Part shown: positions 1-6,473 of the stretch, one piece after another
Position numbering within the stretch: position 1 is the first letter of the stretch
Layout: each line of letters starts with the position of its first letter
Source: CAZQIC01 sp964593555
Lineage (GTDB): Bacteria; Bacteroidota; Bacteroidia; JAFLBG01
Reading direction: 5' to 3'
Assembly (NCBI GenBank): GCA_964593555.1
Contig: CAZQIC010000182.1
Location: 1-6,687 of the forward strand
Length of the DNA stretch: 6,687 bases
Made by a program: the position numbers and the translations under genes
The notes under the pieces: generated by a model
Told to the model about the DNA's origin: nothing
Databases searched by the model: none
The model's input: only the letters and a program-made list of their open reading frames with translations

Positions 1-174
1 TCCTGTGACGGTATCCATTGCAGCAGAAACTATTGGTGTGTTGAGCTTTATGCTTTTTGTAAACTGCGAAGAAATATTAACCTCGCGAGGAAGAACTTCT
101 GAATAAGCCGGAACTAGTAGTACATCGTCGAAGGTGAGCCCTTCACCGAGAAATTTGGAACTGTCTGATGACAT
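1..174 (-). CDS. guaB: IMP dehydrogenase, N-terminal 58 codons (cut by the window's left edge)
   Basis: IMP dehydrogenase oxidises IMP to XMP with NAD+, the committed step of guanine nucleotide synthesis in the cytoplasm. Only the first 58 codons are present. The frame runs open from ATG at 174 to base 1 and carries two family signatures: GLTFDDVLLVPAYSEVLPRE near residues 12-31, and PIVSAAMDTVTG at residues 47-58, the strand and loop that open the (beta/alpha)8 barrel. The CBS pair, the catalytic cysteine loop and the rest of the barrel lie outside the window, so intactness cannot be judged. The start is chosen because about ten residues before GLTFDD is the usual length, and no upstream in-frame start extends the homology. 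There is no Shine-Dalgarno sequence, as is common in Bacteroidota. It lies 90 bp downstream of the reductase on the same strand and probably has its own promoter. Identity is very secure. Confidence 0.95.
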   Translation of the reverse strand, partial: MSSDSSKFLGEGLTFDDVLLVPAYSEVLPREVNISSQFTKSIKLNTPIVSAAMDTVTG

Positions 175-202
175 ATGAACTTTATTACTAATAAAATTCT
201 CG

Positions 203-210
203 CAAATTTA
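203..210 (-). promoter_or_regulatory. guaB: Candidate -7 element for guaB
   Basis: On the minus strand this reads TAAATTTG, a full match to the Bacteroidota -7 consensus TAnnTTTG. It would place transcription start about 20-24 bases before the guaB ATG. The matching -33 TTG is not intact: 19 bases upstream the sequence reads TTC. A 7-bp inverted repeat (TTACTAA at minus 214-208, TTAGTAA at minus 191-185) brackets the box. I see no convincing intrinsic terminator in 175-264, so read-through from the reductase could also feed guaB. In AT-rich DNA the match could be chance. Confidence 0.35.
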
Positions 211-264
211 GTAAAAAATACCGGCTTATGAAATTGTATGAAAATATTTACAAAAGATTACTGG

Positions 265-972
265 TCAGGGAGTAGATAAGGAAACCGGCAGCACCTTGCC
301 ATTAAATATTTGTTGCCCTTTTAAAGCAAAATCGCCTACAAACCTTGCCATTTCAGCTGCACTCACAGGAGCTTTATACCCGGGAAAGGCCTGGGTCAAC
401 ATTTCTGTTTGAACCGCTCCTAAACAAAGGCAATTGACCGATATGCCAAGCGGCTTAAATTCCTCCGCCATACATTCTGTTAATACACTGAGGGCACCTT
501 TGCTTGAACTATAAGCTGAAAGCCCGGAAAATTTTGCAGATCCCTGGAAACCGCCCATACTCGAAATATTTAAAATATGTGAGGGTGGACCTTGTTGTTT
601 CTCCATCAAGGGAAGCAAACTCTTTACCAGCTGGAAAACCGAAAAAACATTTACTGAATAAATTTTTTGTAATTCTTCTAACGAAAAATCTGTAAAAGGT
701 TTATTAATGAGTGACCCCGCATTATTAATAAGGACATTAACAGCACCTAGTTCCGTTTTTATGAAGGATGCTAACTGATTGTAATTTCCTGACTCCAGAT
801 CAAAACTTATTGTTTTGAGCTTTGCTGTTTTAACACTTTCACACTCCGACTGTAGCTTATCAAGAAGAACTTTATTACGGGCTATTGCAACAACATTATG
901 CCCAAGCGAATAAAGCAACTTTGCGGTTTCATATCCTATTCCCTTACTGGCGCCGGTTACAACAACGTTCAT
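265..972 (-). CDS. Classical short-chain dehydrogenase/reductase (SDR family, NADPH type)
   Basis: A 235-residue cytoplasmic oxidoreductase of the classical SDR family; the substrate cannot be told from sequence. The Rossmann cofactor motif TGASKGIG is at residues 6-13. An arginine just after beta-2 (R32) suggests NADP(H) over NAD(H). NNAG is at 83-86, the structural Asn at 109, the catalytic Ser at 138 (ISS), and the YxxxK pair is Y154/K158. Length fits the family. Two oddities: Ser and Tyr are 16 positions apart instead of the usual 13, and the Pro of the usual PG motif after beta-6 is Leu (LGAVQTEM, 184-191). The nearest named relatives would be 3-oxoacyl-ACP reductase-like proteins, but nothing around it is fatty-acid related, so FabG is not claimed. 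The ATG at 972 puts the glycine-rich loop at the normal place. It starts four bases after the sensor-phosphatase stop, implying co-transcription and possibly coupled translation. Confidence 0.93.
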   Translation of the reverse strand: MNVVVTGASKGIGYETAKLLYSLGHNVVAIARNKVLLDKLQSECESVKTAKLKTISFDLESGNYNQLASFIKTELGAVNVLINNAGSLINKPFTDFSLEELQKIYSVNVFSVFQLVKSLLPLMEKQQGPPSHILNISSMGGFQGSAKFSGLSAYSSSKGALSVLTECMAEEFKPLGISVNCLCLGAVQTEMLTQAFPGYKAPVSAAEMARFVGDFALKGQQIFNGKVLPVSLSTP

Positions 973-976
973 GATA

Positions 977-3900
977 TCATATTCTTACACCAATTACCAG
1001 CACATCATCCACCGATTCATGATTGCCCTGCCATTCTTTTAGTGTCTCTTCGATTACATTATATTGCTGATCCATCTGACGATCGCATATTTCAAGCAGC
1101 AATTCTCCGAATTTTTTGATCATGAATTTTTTTCCATCCACACCTCCAAATTGATCTGCATAGCCATCGGAAAAGATGTAAAAGGCATCTCCTTTTTCCA
1201 ATTGTTTTTCACTTACAGTAAATTGTTTATTTGTATCAAAACCACCGCCGATAGGAAATTTATCTCCTTTAATTTTTTCGATCTGCTTATCCCTGATGAA
1301 AAACAACGGCCTGTTAGCGCCGGAATAATAAAGTATATTCTTTTTAAGATCAACCATACATAGCGCCAAATCCATGCCGTCGCGGGTAGTTGAAGATTGA
1401 TTTCCCTGTTTGAGAGTAAACGTTATTTTTTCATCCAGCTTTTGTAAAACCGTATGTGGCATTAACTCTTTTTCATCGTTCACAATCTCATTCAAAGATG
1501 AATTTGCAACAATGGATAAAAAAGCTCCCGGAACACCATGACCGGTACAGTCTATTGAAGCCAGGTAAACTCTGTCACCTTTATCTGCATACCAGTAAAG
1601 ATCGCCGCTAACAATATCCCTTGGTTTATAGAAAATAAAGCTATTTGGCAATTTTAATTTAATATCATCCATGTAGGGCAAAATAGACCTTTGCAAACGC
1701 TGCGCATAATTTATACTGTCGGTAATGTCTTTATTTTTAACATCCAGTTCTTCTTTTTGTGCGCGTATTTCAGCAGTACGCTCGGATATTATTTTCCTTA
1801 AACTATAGGTAGACCATGCCACAGCCCCCCATACCACCAATGCGAGAACAACAATGTAAGAGATGTATGCCCACCATGTTCTGTACCAGGGAGGAAGTAC
1901 TATGAATGAGAAAACAGCCTCTGAGGATTCTTTTCCGTAAACGTTCCTGCTCTTCACCCTGAAATGATAAGTGCCTTCGTAAAGATTTGTATAATTTGTT
2001 TTTGTCTCCGAAGTCCAATTACTCCAGGTTTGATCATTACCTTCCAAGAAGTAGCTGTAAATATTTTTCGATTCGTCCTCAAAACTATTTGAAGCAAAGT
2101 TAAAAGACACTGAATTTAATTTGTAGCGAAGTTCAAAAGAGGTTTCGTCATTATTTGACTGTAAACCGGCACCGGCATACAATAATGAATCTTTACCAAC
2201 AACTATTTTACGGATCATAGATGCATACTTAAGGCTTGCATTGTTCACTATCCTGCTGTCATATCTATAAAGTCCATCAGGCCTCCCGATCCATGTAACA
2301 CCATTCTCCTCAGAAAAAATTGCATGAGTTATCTCTTTTGTCATTTTTAAGAAAGCAGATTCTTCCCAATTGTACCCGGATTTTTCATCTCCAACAAGAT
2401 ACCCCACGCTTTCGGCTTCCTTTTTCGCATTTGAATAAATTGCAAGCCACATTGTATTTGTAAAAACAAATGCGCGGTGTACGCCAATAAGCTTCCCCGT
2501 AGTAAACTCGCCAATCCTAAACAATTCAAAGTCAATCTTCCTATTATTTCTTTTAACAGCATACAAACCTTTATCGGTTGCCAATACTATTTGTCCATGA
2601 AATTTTGCCGCCCATACGGAACCTTCTACAAAACCATTTGATTCATTGTGTATATAAGGATTAAAAATGCCATCCTCCTTTACTAATTCAATTACGCCTT
2701 CACTATTTGTTCCTAACCAAATATGCTTATCGTCCTCTTCCTGAATGTTTACTATTTCGCTTTGTAAATTTTCAATTTTAGTGATCTTCTCATTAAAATT
2801 TTTTACTATCATGAACCCGGTTTCTATTCCCAGGTAAATGATCGTTGAATCGAATGAAGAAGCTTTGACAGAACTAACCAAGCCATTCATCTCTAATCTG
2901 AGAACACCTTTTGTATCGATGGAATAGAGGCCATGATTTGTTGCAACTAATAATTTTTGGCTGCTGACTTTCCCAAATAAAGTAAGGTCCCAGCATTCCG
3001 TTTCTATTCCTTTTACTTTTTCAAATGCTCTTTCACTATTATTATTTCTCAAGACAAATACCCCGTTTAAAGTAGCCACATATAATTCATTGTTAAACCG
3101 GGCAATCGCTTCAACGCTTCCTTCCAATCCTTTATAATTACTATAAAAAGTTATTGGAGAAAGTATATCTACCTTCGAAATTCCATTTGCAAGAGCAAGC
3201 CATAATTTATTTTCGGCATCTACATATTGATGATAAACGGTTTCTTGTTGTAATCCTTCCTTTCTTGTAAACTGGCTTATAAAATTTCCGGCCGTATCAA
3301 TAACAATAACTCCTGCGTTTAAAGTTCCAATTGATATAAGGTCATCCGAAACCGAAACTGCATTATAAACGAGACTGTTTATTATTAAATCGTTGCAATT
3401 ATTTTTAAAAGGCTTAAAACGGGCCATGGGAAATTCTTTGGATGGCTCTTCAAAAGAAACAAGCCCCTGAGACCGGGTATCAATTAACATTTTCCCTTTT
3501 GAAACGGGCAGCATAAAATATATTTTTTCAACGCTCATAATTTCTGTACCAGGCACAAGAACAAATTCATTCCCGCTCCATTTTAATATCCCTACATTAT
3601 CATCTCTTACATACAGATCATTGTTTACTTTGAATAAAATATGAAAACCATTCTTAGGTTTGAACATTTTCATTTTATCCCCATCCCAACAGAAAATCGT
3701 TTTTGAGGTTTGAAAAAAAACTTTTCCGTCATCCAGAACAAATGTTTTCCAAACTTCCGCAAATTCCTTGTCCTTTATTTTTAATTTTTCAAGCAAAGAA
3801 ACATAAGTCATCTGACCCGATGCGTTTGGAGCCAGGAAACCAATTTCACCTGAAGCGCCAACATATATTTTGCCACTTTTTTTATCTACAGCGAGAGAAC

Positions 3901-4183
3901 GAACTGTTGTTTCGTTTGGTATTAAAATAGTACGCCACGTAACGCCATCAAACTCTAACACGCCGGCATTGTTACCGAAATACATTACCCCTCTATTATC
4001 CTGGACTATTGCCCAGTTCTGAGGCAGCTCTTTATAATCTTTGCTCGAATAATTTTTAATCGGATATAAACCTCTTTCATCAATATGCTGCGCCAACATG
4101 GACACAACCGACAGGAAAAAGAAAATAAAAAACGCAGGCAACCTGGTTTTTGATGAAAGAAAATATTTATTGAAAATAAACAT
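977..4183 (-). CDS. Membrane sensor-phosphatase: Reg_prop propellers, Y_Y_Y domain, TM helix, SpoIIE/PP2C output
   Basis: 1068 residues from the chosen start. In order: signal peptide with hydrophobic core 15-30 and cleavage after SMLA (~31); periplasmic propeller region ~33-650 with two-component-regulator-propeller repeats, clearest near 59-83, 320-339, 479-500 and 622-642 (pattern D..G..W.G...G); Y_Y_Y domain ~685-764 with W724 and the NLYEGTYHFRVKSRN stretch (733-747); one membrane helix ~772-790; coiled coil ~795-830 ending in the phylum-typical ITDSINYAQRLQRSILP; and a cytoplasmic SpoIIE-type PP2C domain to the end. Metal-binding aspartates look intact: D861 (SGD), D878 (DCTGHGVPGAF), D1006 (SDGYAD) and D1060 (DDVLVIG). 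It probably dephosphorylates a Ser/Thr-phosphorylated STAS-type regulator in response to an external ligand; no kinase, receiver or STAS gene is in the window. An upstream ATG at 4231 is rejected: it lies in a terminator hairpin, upstream of the promoter, and would bury the signal peptide. Confidence 0.93.
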   Translation of the reverse strand: MFIFNKYFLSSKTRLPAFFIFFFLSVVSMLAQHIDERGLYPIKNYSSKDYKELPQNWAIVQDNRGVMYFGNNAGVLEFDGVTWRTILIPNETTVRSLAVDKKSGKIYVGASGEIGFLAPNASGQMTYVSLLEKLKIKDKEFAEVWKTFVLDDGKVFFQTSKTIFCWDGDKMKMFKPKNGFHILFKVNNDLYVRDDNVGILKWSGNEFVLVPGTEIMSVEKIYFMLPVSKGKMLIDTRSQGLVSFEEPSKEFPMARFKPFKNNCNDLIINSLVYNAVSVSDDLISIGTLNAGVIVIDTAGNFISQFTRKEGLQQETVYHQYVDAENKLWLALANGISKVDILSPITFYSNYKGLEGSVEAIARFNNELYVATLNGVFVLRNNNSERAFEKVKGIETECWDLTLFGKVSSQKLLVATNHGLYSIDTKGVLRLEMNGLVSSVKASSFDSTIIYLGIETGFMIVKNFNEKITKIENLQSEIVNIQEEDDKHIWLGTNSEGVIELVKEDGIFNPYIHNESNGFVEGSVWAAKFHGQIVLATDKGLYAVKRNNRKIDFELFRIGEFTTGKLIGVHRAFVFTNTMWLAIYSNAKKEAESVGYLVGDEKSGYNWEESAFLKMTKEITHAIFSEENGVTWIGRPDGLYRYDSRIVNNASLKYASMIRKIVVGKDSLLYAGAGLQSNNDETSFELRYKLNSVSFNFASNSFEDESKNIYSYFLEGNDQTWSNWTSETKTNYTNLYEGTYHFRVKSRNVYGKESSEAVFSFIVLPPWYRTWWAYISYIVVLALVVWGAVAWSTYSLRKIISERTAEIRAQKEELDVKNKDITDSINYAQRLQRSILPYMDDIKLKLPNSFIFYKPRDIVSGDLYWYADKGDRVYLASIDCTGHGVPGAFLSIVANSSLNEIVNDEKELMPHTVLQKLDEKITFTLKQGNQSSTTRDGMDLALCMVDLKKNILYYSGANRPLFFIRDKQIEKIKGDKFPIGGGFDTNKQFTVSEKQLEKGDAFYIFSDGYADQFGGVDGKKFMIKKFGELLLEICDRQMDQQYNVIEETLKEWQGNHESVDDVLVIGVRI

Positions 4184-4190
4184 TAGTGTA

Positions 4191-4220
4191 CAAATATACT
4201 CATCGGCATGCCGCAAACAA
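4191..4220 (-). promoter_or_regulatory. Bacteroidota-type promoter of the sensor-phosphatase/SDR operon
   Basis: On the minus strand TTG (4220-4218) is followed by exactly 19 bases and then TATATTTG (4198-4191), matching the Bacteroidota primary-sigma pattern TTG-N19-TAnnTTTG in full. The -33 TTG lies in the T-tract of the upstream gene's terminator, so the two signals overlap. Start of transcription would fall about 4184-4187, only a few bases before the ATG at 4183, giving an almost leaderless message. The spacer holds the perfect 10-bp palindrome CGGCATGCCG. This promoter also supports the 4183 start over the upstream ATG at 4231. Confidence 0.6.
4204..4213. promoter_or_regulatory. 10-bp perfect palindrome in promoter spacer (possible operator)
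   Basis: CGGCATGCCG is its own reverse complement and is strikingly GC-rich for this AT-rich intergenic stretch. Its centre (4208.5) nearly coincides with the centre of the 19-base spacer (4208) between the -33 and -7 elements. Symmetric sites in this position typically bind dimeric repressors, or MerR-type activators when the spacer is long. No regulator gene is in the window, so operator function is inferred from position and symmetry only. Confidence 0.35.
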
Positions 4221-4252
4221 AAACCCCGCACCGATTTATCGGTACGGGGTTT
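4214..4252 (-). terminator. Strong intrinsic terminator of the T9SS-secreted protein gene
   Basis: On the minus strand, 16 bases after the stop codon of the upstream gene, a 15-bp stem (arms at 4252-4238 and 4235-4221, AAACCCCGTACCGAT against its complement with one G-T wobble) closes a two-base loop, so the real loop is probably four bases. The distal arm runs into TTTTTGTTTG. This is a textbook rho-independent terminator for minus-strand transcription. On the plus strand the hairpin is followed by only three T's, so it is effectively one-directional. Confidence 0.92.
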
Positions 4253-4268
4253 ACAAGAAGACTATTTA

Positions 4269-6473
4269 TCAGCGAATAATTACCCTACTTACTTTAGTAG
4301 TTTCATTGTTTTTCATCTGCATCAGGTAAACTCCTTTAGGCTTATCTGAAAGATCAATGCTCAATGATTGTTTTTGCAGTCCCGCATTCAGAACCGTTTC
4401 ATAAACACCTTGTCCCGTTATATTAAAAATACTGATCACGGTTTTATCATCAGTGGTGATTCCCTCAAAAGCCACAGTAAAAACTCCGTTTGAAGGATTA
4501 GGATTAACGACCATACTTGATGAAGCAACTTCATTTTTGATCCCTATCATTCCAGCTGATGCCCTTGCAGCAGTATTGGATCTACTATCATTATAATTTT
4601 TACTTGATGTGCATGCATAAGGCGGCAAAATTGAAATAAAATACCGAGCAGTATCAGTAGTTGGAGGAGTTATGTCATTCCAAGTATTTGGATTTCCGCC
4701 TGCTGCGATTGAATCAAGCAGCACCGGATTAGGATTTGAAAAAGTAAAGCGGTAGATATAATATTTTACCGGTGTATAACCAATATAATCATTCCAACTC
4801 AAATTAATTTGAATACCCGTTCCTAAATTTGCCTGCAACAATACTGTCCTATGGAAGCTGCTTGTATCTGAAACATTACCACATGAATCAACCGCTGCAA
4901 TCTTATACCTGAAAGGCTGAACAAAAGGATTCGCGATTGGACTATTATCAATATAATGACTTAAGCCTGTAACTGGAACATTTCCAATCAAAACGTAAAC
5001 TCCTGTTGTTGCCGTTTCGCGATACACATTTACCGACTCAATGTTACCCGGATAACCGCTATCCTCCCAAACAACTTCATTCTTCTTAGTCGCGGTATCA
5101 AAACTTACCATACATATCTCAGCTGCAAACGGAGGACTGCATTTTAATTTAACCGCCCAAACATCATATGCCCCCTTGTTCGTACCAACATCTCCATTGT
5201 TATTGCTGGCGGTTTGAGTAACTAACAGATAACCATTATCGCTCGCTTGTGCAATATCGAATGCATATTTGTAATCATTATTGTCTGTACCATCAACACC
5301 ATTTCCTCCTATACTCTGATACCATTGCGGATTACCATTATTATCAACCTTGGTAACCCAGATATCCTGCGCACCATGATAAGTTGTCACCATTCCGCTA
5401 CTTGAAAATGTATACCCGCCTATAATATAGCCTCCATCGGCAGTTGGAAAAATTTTCTGGATCACATCTGAACTATCACCTCCATAACTTTTCTGCCACT
5501 CTTCATTTCCCAGTGAATCCAATTTCACGACCCAGCCATCAGAATACCACTGACTCAATGTTGTATCAACATCCCCGTCACCTAATATTGCATAACCTCC
5601 AACAAGAACTCCTTTATCACTTGTATAAACAGCAGAATATGCGGCATCATGATCGGTGCTGCCCATTCTTCTGTTCCATAATTTATTTCCTGCTGTATCT
5701 ATCTTAAGGATCCAATAATCGTAACCGCCAATATCATTATAACTTACATCGAATGTTGAATCGGACCATGTGTTACCCGCAACATAAACAACATTTTCAT
5801 TCCCTGTTATAGTATATAGATTGTCTTCATAATTTCCACCATAATTTTTTTGCCAGATCATATTACCGCTAGCAGATAATTTGAAAACCCAAAAATCCCT
5901 GTCACCATAATTATTTGTTAAAAATATATCACTGGATTCGGAAATTGCTCCTATATAATAAGACCCATCAGCATGCCTATATATGCTTGTTACCTCCTCA
6001 TAACCACTTCCTCCAAAATCTTTTTGCCATTGAATTGCACCCGTCTTGTCTAACTTAACAACCCAAACATCCCAACTACCATAATTGGTATCAAGGTCTC
6101 CGTCATTCGACTGGGCATCAGCTACAAAAACAAAACCACTGTCAGGTGTTTGAATAATTGCTTTCCCCCATTCGGCTCCTGTACCGCCATAGGTTTTAGT
6201 CCATTGTGTATCACCAACTGCATTGATTTTTACAACCCAAACATCGGAACTTGCACCCCCATGAAGCCCATGAACATCCTGATCATCAGAATAGGTGGTT
6301 GCACAATAAATATAACCACCATCAAAAGTATTAGCTATGGTTCCCGGGAAATCATCGCCTGCTCCTCCATAATTTTTTTTCCACTGGATCTGTTTATTTA
6401 CCTGTGCAAAGGTGGCAGTACAAAAAACTGCAAGAATAATAAATGCACTAATTTTTAGATAGACGTTTTTCAT
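4269..6473 (-). CDS. T9SS-secreted protein: seven-repeat beta-propeller, two Fn3-like domains, type A sorting domain
   Basis: 734 residues. A signal peptide (hydrophobic core ~8-22, cleavage after TFA at 23) sends it to the periplasm. Residues 31-444 hold seven ~59-residue repeats, each opening WxKxYGG and closing DxWxxKL/ID, most likely one seven-bladed propeller. Two fibronectin-III-like domains follow (~449-545 and ~550-640). Residues ~655-734 are a T9SS type A sorting domain (NPNPSNGVFTV, then ISIFNITGQ, then KGVYLMQM and a basic tail KVSRVIIR), which directs export across the outer membrane and usually anchoring to surface lipopolysaccharide. No catalytic motif is visible, so a binding, adhesive or structural role is the best guess; the ligand is unknown. 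The signal peptide cysteine (AVFC) is not a lipobox. The start is set by the signal peptide; no Shine-Dalgarno precedes it. It is a single-gene unit ending in a strong terminator. Confidence 0.92.
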   Translation of the reverse strand: MKNVYLKISAFIILAVFCTATFAQVNKQIQWKKNYGGAGDDFPGTIANTFDGGYIYCATTYSDDQDVHGLHGGASSDVWVVKINAVGDTQWTKTYGGTGAEWGKAIIQTPDSGFVFVADAQSNDGDLDTNYGSWDVWVVKLDKTGAIQWQKDFGGSGYEEVTSIYRHADGSYYIGAISESSDIFLTNNYGDRDFWVFKLSASGNMIWQKNYGGNYEDNLYTITGNENVVYVAGNTWSDSTFDVSYNDIGGYDYWILKIDTAGNKLWNRRMGSTDHDAAYSAVYTSDKGVLVGGYAILGDGDVDTTLSQWYSDGWVVKLDSLGNEEWQKSYGGDSSDVIQKIFPTADGGYIIGGYTFSSSGMVTTYHGAQDIWVTKVDNNGNPQWYQSIGGNGVDGTDNNDYKYAFDIAQASDNGYLLVTQTASNNNGDVGTNKGAYDVWAVKLKCSPPFAAEICMVSFDTATKKNEVVWEDSGYPGNIESVNVYRETATTGVYVLIGNVPVTGLSHYIDNSPIANPFVQPFRYKIAAVDSCGNVSDTSSFHRTVLLQANLGTGIQINLSWNDYIGYTPVKYYIYRFTFSNPNPVLLDSIAAGGNPNTWNDITPPTTDTARYFISILPPYACTSSKNYNDSRSNTAARASAGMIGIKNEVASSSMVVNPNPSNGVFTVAFEGITTDDKTVISIFNITGQGVYETVLNAGLQKQSLSIDLSDKPKGVYLMQMKNNETTKVSRVIIR
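5142..6383 (-). repeat. Seven tandem ~177-bp coding repeats (propeller blades)
   Basis: The repeat-opening tryptophans are at residues 31, 91, 149, 207, 266, 326 and 384, giving periods of 60, 58, 58, 59, 60 and 58. Each unit closes with DxWxxK at 77, 135, 193, 252, 312, 370 and 437. Repeats 2 and 5 keep a DGD(L/V)DT loop that looks like a metal-binding turn, repeat 7 keeps a shortened NNNGDVG version, and repeats 3, 4 and 6 have lost it. Repeat 7 also carries an Asp/Asn-rich insertion after its YGG-like turn (390-400). The copies have diverged at the DNA level, so this is an old internal duplication, not a recombining tandem array. Confidence 0.85.

Noticed and set aside
265..972. Assignment of the reductase as fabG
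   Set aside because: Key classical SDR motifs are present, but two pocket-region features differ and no fatty-acid synthesis genes are nearby. Only the family can be supported.
1803..2562. Two minus-strand 71-codon frames inside the sensor gene (1803-2018 and 2347-2562)
   Set aside because: Both lie fully inside the sensor gene in another frame, and the sensor's own protein shows continuous domains across both.
3713..3720. Eight-base homopolymers in coding DNA (3713-3720 and 6373-6380) as possible slippage or frameshift sites
   Set aside because: Reading frames and domain structure continue normally through both, and runs of eight are expected in AT-rich genes.
4098..4349. Plus-strand 83-codon ORF crossing the sensor start and the terminator
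   Set aside because: It runs antisense to two well-supported genes and through the terminator hairpin, with no domain and low-complexity content. It is a shadow frame, as are the other plus-strand frames at 504-695, 898-1119, 1064-1363, 3703-3930, 5444-5707 and 6150-6458.
6405..6473. Possible lipoprotein signal (AVFC) in the T9SS protein
   Set aside because: Phe at the position before Cys breaks the lipobox, and a good signal peptidase I site (TFA) follows five residues later. The C-terminal sorting domain also points to T9SS export.
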